A stretch of 64,000 bases of DNA, from positions 3,813,994-3,877,993 of the forward strand of contig JALPQD010000159.1 of assembly GCA_023101885.1 (NCBI GenBank). Reading direction: 5' to 3'. The notes beneath the pieces are model-generated. The model had not been told where the DNA came from, did no database searches, and saw only the letters and a list, made by a program, of their open reading frames with translations. Positions within the stretch are counted from its first letter, which is position 1. Each line of letters opens with the position of its first letter. This DNA comes from Typhlomys cinereus (taxonomy: Eukaryota; Chordata; Mammalia; Rodentia; Platacanthomyidae). Below, piece by piece: positions 1 through 11,940 of this stretch. A program made the position numbers and the translations under genes.

Positions 1-215
1 GGCCATACCATCTCTACATTATAGCTGAGAGAGAGTGATCCTTACTTGCCAGACTAGTACGTCTGGCTAAGTGTACACAAGAATGCCAACTTTCTCAACC
101 AGTTCTCTGTATTTTGCTCTGGGCTTAATTCAATGAATAATCCTCTACAAATGTTCCCAGAGCTCAAACCTTCAACTGTCAGGTTGACACCTGTCCCTAA
201 CTATTACACACCTAT
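1..215 (+). repeat. 3' end of a dispersed repeat (family A, second 3' variant), cut by the window edge
   Basis: The last 130 bases read like the ends of the copies near 52835 and 63600: a segment around GGGCTTAA, then a stretch resembling CAGAGCTCAAACCTTCAACT, then GTCAGGTTGACACCTGTCCC and a final CTAACTATTACA. The family is recognised only by comparison within this window; I cannot assign a library name or class. The 5' part lies outside the window. Confidence 0.55.
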
Positions 216-1270
216 ATGTAGTTGACACAAGTGATGACTAAACAAATGGAGACTGACAAATGTGGATAGATCAGTTACAAAGGAATAATAAGAAAAGGGG
301 AAGATAATGAATCTGTAGTACAACAGATGAGGACAAGACTTAAGATGAAACGGTGAGTTGAATGAAGAGGTGATTTCGTTCAGGTGAAGTAGTTTAGCCT
401 AGCTAGGAAAGAAGAGGGCAAAGATATTCAGAATCATGGCCTATGTCAGTAAGAACAGGAGGTAAATGCTTGAAAAGTTCAATTGCTTGGACTGAAAGTA
501 AGGTATGGTTTCCATCACTATAAATTCTACCTTGTAATATGGGGAAAAACTATCAAATCTAACCAGACATGTATTGTTCCTCTGCTATTCTCAGGTTTCT
601 CTGCTCATATTTATATATTTGAGTCACTTTTCATTATAATTTGTGTAATATATATATATACACACATATGATATATTAATATTTTGACTTTAAATATTAG
701 AAGATATTATAGTTATTTCAGAATTTGCTATTTTACCATAACTTATATTGAAATTATATAAAGGTTTATATCGATGATGTGGATTTTCCAATAATTATAA
801 ATTTTTAATACAGAAATGATTCCATTAAAATAAACATCTTAATCTTGCCAACTATTAGTGCAATATATAAAAAAAGTAATTAAAAATATTATACTTCAAC
901 AACTGTTCCTTTGTTTTCATTGGATTCTAGAAAACAAATCTAGTATTTTATTCTGCAAATATAATGTCTATATTCTCATTGACTGGGTTACTTTATTATT
1001 TTATAGTAACTGTTTAACTATTTTAGAGCTATTATTCATTTGTGTAAACAATTAGTATGTTTTACCAACAATAATTACTTAAACAATCCATTATTTCTTG
1101 TCCAATTCATGAGTTTCTTTCTTTTGCATTTTTTATTTTAAAATACAATATTTTTTTATTTCCTTCATATTCAGGAAGAAAAGAACAGTAAAAAGGTCAT
1201 TGTTTTATTCTCTTTTTAAAGGAGGTAAAAGTTAGGTAGATAAGCCAGAAAATTTGTCATATAGTGTAGC
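216..1270. other. Unassigned AT-rich DNA
   Basis: Very AT-rich sequence with a short TA run near 645-670. Frames are short and show no family resemblance. I see no repeat, RNA gene or exon here. Confidence 0.5.
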
Positions 1271-1274
1271 ACTT

Positions 1275-2632
1275 ACTCTTTCTCTGTTGCTTGAGACACC
1301 ACTCAAAGTCAAGCAACTCAAAGGGAGAAAGGGAGATTTATTCAGCCTGTAGTTTCAGAGGGGAGACAGACATAGTCCATTATAGCAGAAAAGGTTTGGC
1401 TGGCAAAAGCTGGAGGAAGCATAAGTCACATCTATTAAGGAGGCTGAGAGCTGCTGCATGCAAGCTTAACTGTAGACTCACTCAAACTCAATCTCAAGGT
1501 TGAGCTGCCTTCTTCCAGCAATATTCCACCTTGTAAGGGTACCATCACCTTTCCAATACTGGCAGCAGCTCCCGGAAAGTTTGGTCTGTAACGAGACAGA
1601 AAACCAGCAGAACACACTCCAAATCCTGCAACTCCAGATCTAACAGATGAACCTCTTGTTGAAATCATCTTAGTTCCAAAGGACTTCTGTTCTACCCTTC
1701 CAAGGCAGCTTCCTGTCAAACACACAAATCTCTTTAGCTGGCTCCTCCAATGGTATACAACTCTCCTTGGCAGATGTCTCAGGTTGGCTCTGGCACCTCT
1801 AACATCTTCACTTCTCAATAGCAAACCAAGCTTTATCTCCACAGGACAAACTGCCCTTCTTGGGTAGGAGGCTTCCTGCCACACATTTCCTGATTTCTGC
1901 CATACTTTCAGACCTTGGAGGAGGGATTGATCACCTTCTCACTTTTGCATCTCCGATGACTCTAAAACCAGGGCAACATGAATGTTTTGCCAGGTTCTGC
2001 TATAACCAACCTCCAGGTGGAGTTTGGCTCTCTTGGGCAATTGCTTTAGTTAAGAAGCAGAAAATTCCCTTGGAACTATTGCCCTTTAGCTCTTTCCTTC
2101 AAAAAGAATTTACATTTTTACAGGTGGGTACCTTCCCTGAGAAATTTGCCCTCAGGGTAGGGCCTGTCTATTACTTAAACCAAGTGCAGGCTTTGATTCA
2201 CTAATGGAGTTTATCTCTTTAGCAATAGCTACAATTTGCTGTTTGCCTTCTCCTGGTTCAACTTAAGTTTATTATTACATTTTTCTTTATCAAATGTTAC
2301 AGTTTTTATTTCTTTAGGCCTAAAGAACAAGGACACTTTTTTTTCTCACATCACTGAACAAAAGTGCTGTAAAACAGTCATACCACACTGTCAAGACCAA
2401 AATACTTTAACTTCAAGCAAGCTTACAGGATAAGGGAACAGCTTAATCAAACTCTTTGCCAAGGTATCGGTCCATTTGCCACTTGTATAGTTCACACACA
2501 GTCTCTGTTCCCCTATGTACTAGTTCCTCCACCTTCTTAAGGTTTCCATGATCTGCCCAAACAATTAAGGCTATTAAAGATTCAAACACATGATCCTGTG
2601 GGGGACAACTCACATTTCAAACCATGACAAAC
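1275..2632 (+). repeat. Long copy of dispersed repeat family A
   Basis: The copy starts near TTGCTTGAGACACCACTCAA and runs through AGGGAGAAAGGGAGATTTAT, a motif shared with the copy at 24385. The middle (about 1720-2040) aligns by eye with 51900-52070 and 52345-52420, for example AGCAAACCAAGC followed by a CTCCACAGGACAAA-like stretch. It ends near GGGGGACAACTCACATTTCA and ACCATGAC, an ending also seen at 31700-31735. Opposite-strand frames in this interval, including the longest at 1435-1884, lie wholly inside the repeat and are not genes. The class (LTR-like or other) is not established. Confidence 0.65.
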
Positions 2633-3094
2633 ATGTAATAAAATGTTAGAAGAAATGCATTTCATATACATTTGGTCAAATTATAAATGGTGTTATAGAC
2701 TTCAGATCTCATTCAGAAGCAAAATACTGGCCTTTCTTTGCTGTACATTATTGCATTATTTTACATGTAGCATTGTTGTACATTTAGCATTATTTGCACT
2801 ATCAGTCTTACTGCAGCCTGTGGAACACTGCCAGCTGATATGCTTCACAAAGCATACCAATAATTATACCTCATGTCCAGGTTCAGTAGGCCAGATTAGT
2901 TGGTTCCTGATCATTACAAAACAGTCTGCAGCAGTACAGAAAGAAAGCCAAGTATGCATATATTACTGTATGATAAAAATGTTTTGGCATGTGTACGTAC
3001 TTGTCATGTTCAAGTGTATTCATCTTTTCTGCCACGTATGTGTGGGTGACTGTATATTTGCATGTGTGTGAAATGTCCATAGTTCTTGTTGGAT
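2633..3094. other. Unassigned DNA
   Basis: An open frame of 142 codons covers 2643-3071, but its composition is that of random AT-rich sequence and it has no recognisable domain. Nothing else is supported. Confidence 0.4.
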
Positions 3095-3328
3095 GTATTC
3101 CAACAATTTTTTCCATTTTATTCATTGAGGAAATTTTTTGTTGAGCCCATAATTCATTCAATTCATATAGTCTGGTTAACCATCTGGCTCTAAGTATACA
3201 CTGTCGCCAGTAAACAGACTGGCTGTCACGCACACCTAGTAATTACATGGGTTCTAGGTATTCAAACTCTGGTCCTCAGGCTTATAAAACAGTTGTCTCA
3301 TCCACTGAATCATCTTCCCAGCCCTGGA
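3095..3328 (-). repeat. Old B4-like SINE
   Basis: Read on the minus strand, the element begins GGGCTGGGAAGATGATTCAG (the tRNA-like head), passes a degraded box-B-like stretch around AGTTTGAATACCTAGAAC, and continues into the B4-type body. On the plus strand that body shows a CATTTTATTCATTGAGG-like segment and a TAGTCTGGTTAACCATCTGG segment. Divergence from the family pattern I know is high, so this is an old insertion. B4 SINEs occur in the mouse-related rodent clade. Confidence 0.6.
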
Positions 3329-4785
3329 TGATGACACTTCTACACTTGATAATGTTGACTCATTGCTCTCAGTGAAAATAAAGATAGCAAGGTAAATGGA
3401 TACTTGTGTTATTGTTTCAGCTTTGACTCAGTGTGAATGACTCATTTCATCTCCTAGTAACCTACAGATCTCTGGTTACTTACCTGTATCATTTTGGCTT
3501 CTCTTAATTCTAACACTCTGTGGCAGAGAATTACATAGTATCTAAATACTGCTTTATTTTTAAAGCCTTGAATGCAGTGTGGGCTGTATTCTCTTGAAAA
3601 TTATTTGTAAAGTCAATTTAGGTTCTTAACAGAATTCCACTCATTTAATGTAGATTCTGAACTGTACACATTAAAATATCTACTTAATGACTTCTTTATT
3701 CTAAGTGATTGTATGAAATGACATGATGATTTATGTAGAATTTATAATCTTCCAATAGAAAAGGTTAATAAAACTTTCATCAACATAAAAGGTAAATATT
3801 GTGCTAGCTAATGTGTGATGAAAATGGAAAGGATAGTTCTCAGTCATTTTCATTTGAATAACAGTAAATTCAATTTAATCTGTTGACAAACAGGACTATT
3901 GATAAGACATTAGTGTTAAGCTTGAGGAGGCTCATACTAAATTGGTAAAATTTCTCTGTTGATGGCTAGATATGTAAAAGTTCAGTATGGAAGTGATATG
4001 GCTTTTAACATTGAAAAGTTAGAAAAATTAGGATGAATGAGCAAGGCAAATTCAGAATGGTTATGAGTGAAAGTGGAGTAAAAAGTCAGTAAATGAGTTT
4101 TTGAAGCCCAGTGCAGAAAATATCAATGAACTAGTCAGGTGTGTGGAATGTGGATGATTAACTAGCAAAATAAAATTTTTTAAATTATGGTTCGATTTAG
4201 AAGGATGTCATGGTAACACTGATGATAGCAAGTTTGTAGGTGACCTTTATTGGACCTTCAAGAGAAGGTTGTTTCAACAAGTTACTTAAATAAATATTTC
4301 AGGAAAAAAATGGTGAGTTTTTTTTCAGAAATGGGATACATGTAAAAAAAAAAAAGCAGTGATTATTTTGTTTTTAACATTCGCTTTTTACTTTCTTAAC
4401 CTTTGAAACCAAAAGTTATGATTTTCATCCTGGAAGGAATGAATCATCAGAGAATGAATTTTAATAAATTGAGTGGGAAGAATCATTTTAGAAAAAAAAT
4501 TCAGATGATGAAATTAATCTTTCATTTCAGCATGTATTTTGGGAAGGAAACATATCACAATAATAGGAGAGTAAAGTAGCAAAAGAAGGTGACGTTTAAA
4601 AGATCATTTGGCTGAATATCAAAAATAGTGATTGTGCTAGTTAGAAATAGATGTATACCTGACAACTGAAAGCTGAGCTTTGGATATATCCGTAAAGAAA
4701 TGGTAGTTAAAGCAGAGGCCTGAGAATGCTTGTGGAAGATTATCTAGTTGATGAGGTAATACCTGGTCCTCAGCTAGTGGGATCA
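3329..4785. other. Unassigned AT-rich DNA
   Basis: No frame of interest and no repeat that I recognise. It ends at the probable LTR starting near 4791. Confidence 0.5.
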
Positions 4786-4790
4786 TTCCT

Positions 4791-5270
4791 TGTGTTGTGG
4801 CCAGATTCTGGGGTCCCAAAAATCAGCAAGGAGCCAATACCACTGCAATTCGCATGAGGGCTTTATTTGCAGGTTGGAACCTAGGCTCAAGTGCGACCCA
4901 CACCAGCACGGCAGTATCGAGCTGGAAAAAGTGTGGCCCTTTGTCTGGGCGAAGTTTTTATAGCTTACTGGCAAGGGGAGGGGGGTTCCAACTTAGTAGT
5001 TACGTGATTGGCTGACAGCCAACAGTTTTGGTGCGCGGGGATTTGTTCCCCCCTCTCCCGTTAGTCCATGAGAACTTGGAATTGCAACCTGTATTACCCA
5101 CAACACTTGGGGACAGCCCATGAACCTCTAGGTAAGGGGAGGAACAGGGAGTGGGCAACTCCAATCGAGCAGAAACTTTGCTCAGCTGGGCACGTGGAAC
5201 CACATTTCAAACTACCAGCCTGTCTATACTTAAGAGATAATGGCCACTTTGACTAAATCACATGCAAGCT
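4791..5270 (-). repeat. Probable solo LTR of an endogenous retrovirus
   Basis: On the minus strand the segment has LTR architecture in the right order and spacing: CCAAT (5007-5011), TATAAAAA (4955-4962), an AATAAA polyadenylation signal (4862-4867), then about 70 bases ending in ...ACA near 4791-4793. The GC content and several CpGs contrast with the AT-rich flanks. No primer-binding site or coding region follows the 3' edge, so it is probably a solo LTR or a remnant. I could not fix the 5' edge (near 5270, uncertain) or find a convincing 4-6 bp target duplication. The retroviral class is not assigned. Confidence 0.6.
4954..4964 (-). promoter_or_regulatory. TATA box of the LTR
   Basis: GCTATAAAAAC reads on the minus strand, about 45 bases downstream of an inverted-strand CCAAT motif and about 90 bases upstream of AATAAA. 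This spacing fits the U3-R part of a retroviral LTR. Activity is not known. Confidence 0.5.
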
Positions 5271-5889
5271 CCACTGGGCCACATAAGAAAGCTATATACA
5301 TGTGGAGAAACAACTTAAAAAGAACTAAAGGAAAACCAAACTCAGGTTCTAGGTCTCCTTACTCTGACAGGTGGATAACATGGAGAAAGTTGATATAGTA
5401 GTAGTCCGGCATAGTTGCAGATTAACAAGTGAGGTGTCAGCAATTCTTGCAGATATCGTGTTGCCAGTTTCCTGGGTTCCTGGTGTTGATATGAACACTC
5501 CTATCAAGCTGAACTATGAACTGTTGAACTGTTAACAATAAAATCAGGAACAAGAATAAAACTCCTTTTTTCCTATAATCAGTCTGGTGTTGAATTTATC
5601 ACCAACATGCCAACAAACTAAAGCAATGACAAATAATTTTATTTCTTTAATTGCTGTGGCTTCTTGGAGGAGCATCTCACAGAAGCTTCTTTATTCCCCA
5701 CTTTATTTAACCTTGTATAGGTGTATGTGTTGGAATTTTTTGAATTGTATTTTTAACGGACTGATAGATAATAGTGATTTTATTTTTAGATTAGATAAGA
5801 AGAAACATATATACTAGGAAAGAGATACAAAGACATTGTTTTACTGAATTCAGAAGATAAATATTGGATTCAAATTTATTTATTTCAAT
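5271..5889. other. Unassigned DNA
   Basis: Possibly contains the 5' part of the LTR at its left end. Otherwise AT-rich with no recognised feature. Confidence 0.4.
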
Positions 5890-6000
5890 TTGCTTTATTA
5901 TTTTCTACTATTACAAGCACAGCGAACAATAATCCTTGCCCCCTCCAAACCTCCGTTCTTATTTTTTTTAATTTTTTTTATTTATTCAACTGTGCACGTA

Positions 6001-6056
<56 letters not shown>

Positions 6057-6850
6057 ACCACAGACGAATTCGGGACCACCATGGACGCCTCCAGCTCCTC
6101 CTTGTTTACTCTGCCCCGGATTCAGAAACGCAGGCCGCCCCCGCTTCCGCCCGGTGTCTATACATGGGGTCTAGGATCCGAACTCAGGACCTTCTGCCTG
6201 CAAGGCAGAGGCTTAACCCCTGAGCCACCTCTCCAGCCCCCTAACCTTCCTTCTTATTTCCCTCCTTCCCTTCCTCCCATTCGTCAATCCATCCCACTCT
6301 CCTCTCTGTTTCTATGATTCCTGGGGTTCCCTCAGGATCATCTACCCTAGTGAGAGTTCAGGCCATTGTGGCAGACCAAGTGGCTTTCCTTGGGCACATC
6401 CACTGATAGAAGCTCTCCTTTTCACCTGTCTAGCCCTATCTCCTCAGGTTCCTACTGCTTAAAATTATTTATCTTAGGATTCTTGCTAATCTAAGGGAGC
6501 ATACTGATTAATAAGACATTATGTAAAGGTCTGATAAGGACAAATATCATTGCAATAAGTTCCTAGATGTAGCAAAACTGTCTTGAGTGGAATGTCTTGT
6601 CCAGCGTTGGACCTTCCCTCTTTAATCTCTTATATTCTTACTGCCTCCTCTTCTACAAGGTTCCTTTAGGATGGGGAGAGATTTGGTTGGCCTGATTCCA
6701 GGTGAGCATTGCAGGGTCACCAGTACTCTGAATTCTATTTGGCTTTTGTCTATTCTGCTGTGCTAGGCTGAGTCCTGTCTGGGTGTTAAGAGCCTCTCTT
6801 GGTCTGGAGGAAGCGTCCCTGGCCTGAGTTCAAATTTAAGTTGGTATAAT
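5890..6850 (-). mobile_element. 5'-truncated L1, 3' UTR only, interrupted by a SINE
   Basis: The stretch 6243-6810 resembles 17040-17225 and 56220-56400, all L1 3' UTR on the minus strand. Shared landmarks include a 'GGAATGTCTTGTCCA' segment and 'AGGATGGGGAGAGATT' beside 'GGCCTGATTCC'. A pyrimidine-rich block (6243-6310) is the minus-strand purine/G-rich tract typical of rodent L1 3' UTRs. The 3' end lies near 5890-5945 on the far side of the SINE insertion. No ORF2 sequence is retained. Confidence 0.65.
5965..6242 (-). mobile_element. Young B2-superfamily (DIP-like) SINE
   Basis: On the minus strand the element opens GGGGCTGGAGAGGTGGCTCA, continues to a box-B-like GAGTTCGGATCC, then a GC-rich middle, then a CA-repeat tail (plus-strand TG repeat 5999-6052) and an AATAAA-bearing end. 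Target-site duplications flank it: 5948-5964 and 6243-6259 match at 15 of 17 positions. It lies inside an L1 3' UTR, so it is younger than that L1. Open frames across the TG repeat (5890-6317) are artefacts of the repeat. The head is tRNA-derived and would carry an internal RNA polymerase III promoter. Confidence 0.85.
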
Positions 6851-8394
6851 AAAAATGAGATTTCAGAGGCTTGTGGGAATATGAAGTTCTGGTTTTGAGA
6901 TTAAAAAAAGAGAAAAAGAAAAAGGAAAAAAAAACTCCTGATTGGCTGAACTTCATAAAATTGCAATCGGGAAGGTCATTTATTGTTATAGCATCTTGCT
7001 TCCAAACATTTATTCATGTAAAATCAAGCTCTTATTCTTTAAATTACAAAAAAGAAGAAAGGTTTTCACCAGATATACGTAATTACATATATAATTGTAA
7101 GACTACTTTAGATTCAAAATTTGAGGGGTACATAGTGATATTTTTTAAAAATTAGATAGTGACCAGTATAAAAGGAATGAATATGATGATCAAAATCAGA
7201 ATAAGAGTGAAAACATATCACTCAGATCATAAGTTAGAGAAAAATACATATTGAGCTCTTACAAATAAAAAACAAAATAATGTGTGTAATACATTTTGCT
7301 TTGTATATAATTTTGTTACACATATCTGTTTATTCTTTGGTTAGAATAATGTGGAACATTTTGATTTATATGGATAAATTTATCAATGTACATTTCTGGT
7401 TAATAATTGGGATCTATCTTAAGTATTTTCTTCCATTTGTTTATGAAATTACATTCTTTCTTACCCATAGGAATATTATGATTACAATTGCCATAAATAT
7501 CACAATCATATTGTAGTTCTTGCTTTATCAGCTGACAGATAGTTTAATCCATCATTTTTATGGAAATATTTTACCAAATAATTAATATCCTCTCTGCTCC
7601 TAATGCAATATTTACATAAATTTGGTTTATCTGAAGCAATTGCAGTTGTTGATATTTTCTCTTCGAAACTAACTCCCTTCTGCCTTTGCTCAACCTTTTC
7701 CTTTTTAGTTAACTAGCAAAGATTCAATCTTAGGACATGAGATGATCTTTACAAAGATGACAACCTATAGAGCAGAGAGATAGAGGGATCCTGAGCTTTT
7801 GCTGCTGAGGGCAGGGATACTTGCTATACTGATTTTCAAATATTTTTCATTGAAAACTAAAATCTCATGTCATGTCTAATTCTCTTCTTTAAGTCTGCAT
7901 GAATTTGATTAAACTTTTCGCCTTATTCTCAGCTGATTATAATCCTTACCTATGCATGTTCCTTCAATCAAATGTAAGCAGTGAGAAAAAAACAAGAAGT
8001 GATCAGATGACAAACTGATTTAATTTCTTATGAGGGACAAAAATCTCTTGTCAGTTTTACAGTGATACATATTATGCTTAATTTGTGAAGTGCATAATAC
8101 AAAAATTTATACATAAATTAAGATTGAAGCTGTAACTATAGTTCTGTTATTTTAGGAAAGCTTCATACACTAATTACGCAGCAGGAAAGAAGCAAATAGT
8201 GAAGACAATTGCAATATTTTAAAAGTAGTAAAGTTATGGAATTTAGACAAATTCCAAACTAAAGTGAACAGTATAAAGAGAATACTAGAAGCAAGCTAAA
8301 CATGTACAAAAAAGATACAGATAGGGAAGGGAAACCATTGTGTTCAAAATATAAAGTTAAAAAAAATGAGAGAGAATGAGAATTAGGAGAAGGG
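6851..8394. other. Unassigned AT-rich DNA
   Basis: AT-rich with an A-rich tract at 6900-6935. No gene, RNA or repeat that I recognise. Confidence 0.5.
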
Positions 8395-8552
8395 GGGTGA
8401 GCTGTCAAACTTTCAGGCCTGTCTCCAGAGTACTATACTTCCTCCAGTATACCTTGAGCTCTACAGAAATCTGAAAAGGACCATAGGCTGCGTACCAAAT
8501 GTTCAAAAACATGTGCATTTATGGGACACTTTCATTAAAACCACAATAACAT
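8395..8552 (+). repeat. 3' fragment of dispersed repeat family A
   Basis: The end reads CATGTGCATTTATGGGACAC and then TTTCATTAAAACCACAA, matching the ending type of the copies at 2600-2632 and 31700-31735. The upstream part has the 'CTTCCTCCAGTATACC' segment expected just before it. The copy is diverged and truncated. Confidence 0.4.
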
Positions 8553-11500
8553 TAATCACTTATCTTTCTTTAGTTTTCTGGGCACTGATCCAAAGTATTT
8601 TAATATGCAATTATATAAATAAAAATTATATAAATATATAATTTATATATATTTAATTTTAATAGGTCAAAATTTAGCAAAATTTCTCAAATATTGTCCT
8701 CTTAATTCATATCACAGAAGTGCCTTTTTTGATGAAGTTCATATTTCATATATGTCATATAAATTTTTTCTTTTATATTTTGGAGGCAATGATATAAATA
8801 ACACATACATATTTCTTTATTTCTATTAAGTGAATTTATAAAAATGATTCTGTGCAATCACAACATATGAAGTTCCAATGTATAATTCCCCCATTTGCTT
8901 ATTCTCCAGACCCCTCTCTATCTTAATAGTGTGCTCTCCTGGAAGTTACCCAGCACACTATAACGCCAACATTCTAATCTTCACTGTTTTGCTTAATCCT
9001 TCATCTTTATTTTTTTCCTAATGTAAACACAAAGTCCAATGCTTAAACTATTCAATTTTCTACAGCTGTTTAATGTATGACTTTTCTTTAGTTGGGAACG
9101 AAGGCACTGTTTCTGTGGGAGAAAACATGTAAAAGAAAAGATGAATGTCATGGAATTTTATAACTGTTGTAACAAAAACTGGGCTATTTGCTTTCCATTA
9201 CTCTGTATGTTCTTTCATGAAAAGACAGGAAAGGTCAATCAATGAATGTAAAGAGAGGATTCATTAGCACATTTTATTGAGTACAATTTATTTAAGATAA
9301 CTGTAGAGAATGAGGAACAAAAAAAGTTGGAGTAGTGAAGGATTGCAGAACCTTTTCCTGAATCAATCTGAGATTTTATATTCACATAATTAGTAAGAAC
9401 TTCTTGGACATTTCTGCAATAGAATACAGCATAATGAGGGATTGCAATAAAGAAACTGAATAGGCTACTGGAGTACACCCTAATGAGAAGGAAGGAGCCC
9501 CCACTGGGGTGTGGATTTTTAAACCCATTAATTTTTGTCTGTACATTTTATCAATGAAAGAATATGAGTTATTTGTTCCTGAAACCTTATCACATTCTTA
9601 AATTTTTTCCTAAACTATGAAAAAAATCCAAGGTTATCATAATAGATTATTTTATACATCTTGGATATATTAAAATTCCTAGACTAAGGTTTTTAAGAAA
9701 TTTTGATATATACCAAAACCATTCATTTCAACAGGCCAGTTTTCTGAAAACTTATCTTCAGTTGATTTGAATTAAACTCTCATTCTTGATTAAATCACTC
9801 TTTGATGGTCCCCTGGTATCATTCTCTTCCTTTAGAAAAAAAAAAAAAAAACTTTGCTTAACAGGATTAATTCTCTTTACTTCCTAAATGGTTTTATCAA
9901 TTTTGCAGTTTTGTTATATTTAAAGATCTGAAGTTTATCTACCAGACAAATATTATCCAGCATTTGCTAGAGACTGTGCTAGAACTAAAGTATAAGAACC
10001 AGATAAAACCCTGTCCTTGTTAATGGGAAAAAGAAGAGTAGTAATTTCAAAATACAAGTACCAATCCCAGTTATGATGTAAATAAGTGCATTTGAAAGCA
10101 CTTTAAATTCTTACCTATGTTTCTGATTATATAGCTATGCCACATGTTAATGCAGTTTTTTGGAGTGTATTGTTACAAGTCTTAAAAATCTCCTACTATA
10201 TAGAGAAATAAAACAGGACCTCAATGTCTTCTTTCAGAATTCCAAAAATTAACATTGAATGAAAAAAACATTTTTTAATTAAATCTTTTCAGTTTTGGGC
10301 ATTATTGATTTAGTGTGCTGTTCTTTATTTTTGCCTTATAATTTTCCTTGTATAACTATAAATGAGATTAAGATACCGGCAACATTTTAAAAATATTATG
10401 TCTTTTTAAAAGAAAAATGAATTTTTAAATGTTGCTAGTACTTTAATTAATTTTTCTTTAAAAACAATTTATTTTTAAACTCTCTGCAATATATCAAATA
10501 CAAACTTTACACAATATTGCATTTTACTAGTAGCCTAAATATTATATTATAAACAAAATCAAACTAAATAGAATGAATAAAATCAAATTAAGTAGAATGA
10601 ATAACAGTCTCTGTAGTACACTCATAGTGGTTATTTTCTCAATATAGCTAACATTTATTTTAGTGAGAAGAATTTCTTGCAATAGAAATAAATATTCATG
10701 CAATTCTCAAGGTGCACATTCCAATCTTTTCACTGGAAAGACCAAGGTAAGAGATTTTTGAATATATGTTTAGTCTGAGTTATAAGACAAGACTTTTCAA
10801 GAGAAAATGGACAAATGTAAATAATGAGTAATATGAAATAAAATTGCCCTTCCAAATACTTTATTTTAAACAAAATACATATTTGAAGTTACCTTTATTA
10901 TATCAGTGATATATTCCATTTTACCACACTATATGTGTTTCTGTGATTCTGGATCTTGTCTCTTGATACACATTCATAGATCCAAACAAGCTCTGATTGA
11001 ACTTCAAAAAAGCTGTCCTGAATATGTGTGCTGCTGGTTTCTTGTTATATTCCCTGAATTAAAGTATAACACCCACTTTTGTAGCATGTGCAACAGACTA
11101 TTAAGAACTGTTAGTAAGGTAAAAATAAGTTTAAGACTATGAACTAATGTACAAGATTATCCATGAAAGATATGGTACTTCAAAAAAAAGAGAGATATGG
11201 TATTTAATATGAGGGTCTGAAACTATATAAGGAGTAGCTGTCAAACATTTTGTTTGAGTAGAGCCTGGTCTTGAAAGCAATGTAAATCTTGTGTAATCAT
11301 AATTATAATAAAATTTAATTGCAAGTAGGAATGATGAGAGATTAAAAACTATTAAAATAAAAATTTTAATGTACTGTATTGATATAATTTAAAACTTTTG
11401 AACTGTATTATTTCCAAAGTTTTTTGTGCAACTTATTTCATATCTAGTTGTTCAGCTACAGGGTAATTGAAGTTGTCAACAGCAATAGTCAATAAAAGAG

Positions 11501-11929
11501 GAATATAGTATTTAAGAAAATGAACTGTAGAAATTACATGAAATTGTACTGTTGTAAAATTGGTTTCTAATAGAGCAATGATTCTTGCCCACAGTGGTTT
11601 TCTTTCAGCTATAAAATAGTTTTCCTAATAAGCAAAACATTTTCTTATAGACATCACTTCAATAATTTTGGATGTTCCACGAAAAATAATCGGACATAAA
11701 TTCATTAGTACCCTGGGACTCTGATGTCTTTGGGCTGGAGAGCCCTGGCTAAGTTTGCTGCAAGTCCAGATCTGTTTTTGCAGGTTACCTGTGAGCATTC
11801 TCTCTGAAGCATGCAAATGAAGAGGAAGTCTTAGGATACTATTCAACTCTTAACACTGAATAGAATAAGAAAGATTGTAGTATTTTCAGTAACTGATGAT
11901 GTTTTCAAGTTAGTTTTCTTCACTGAGAT
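8553..11929. other. Unassigned AT-rich DNA
   Basis: More than 3 kb with no supported gene or clear repeat. A small imperfect tandem duplication of about 25 bases with core AGAATGAATAA lies at about 10555-10607, and an A run lies near 9836-9851. Confidence 0.5.
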
Positions 11930-11940
11930 AAGAAAAATAC

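Noticed and set aside
1435..1884. 149-codon minus-strand open frame
   Set aside because: Lies wholly inside a dispersed repeat whose other copies do not keep the frame.
2643..3071. 142-codon plus-strand open frame with hydrophobic, Cys-rich product
   Set aside because: The composition mirrors the T- and TG-rich DNA; no family resemblance and no supporting context.
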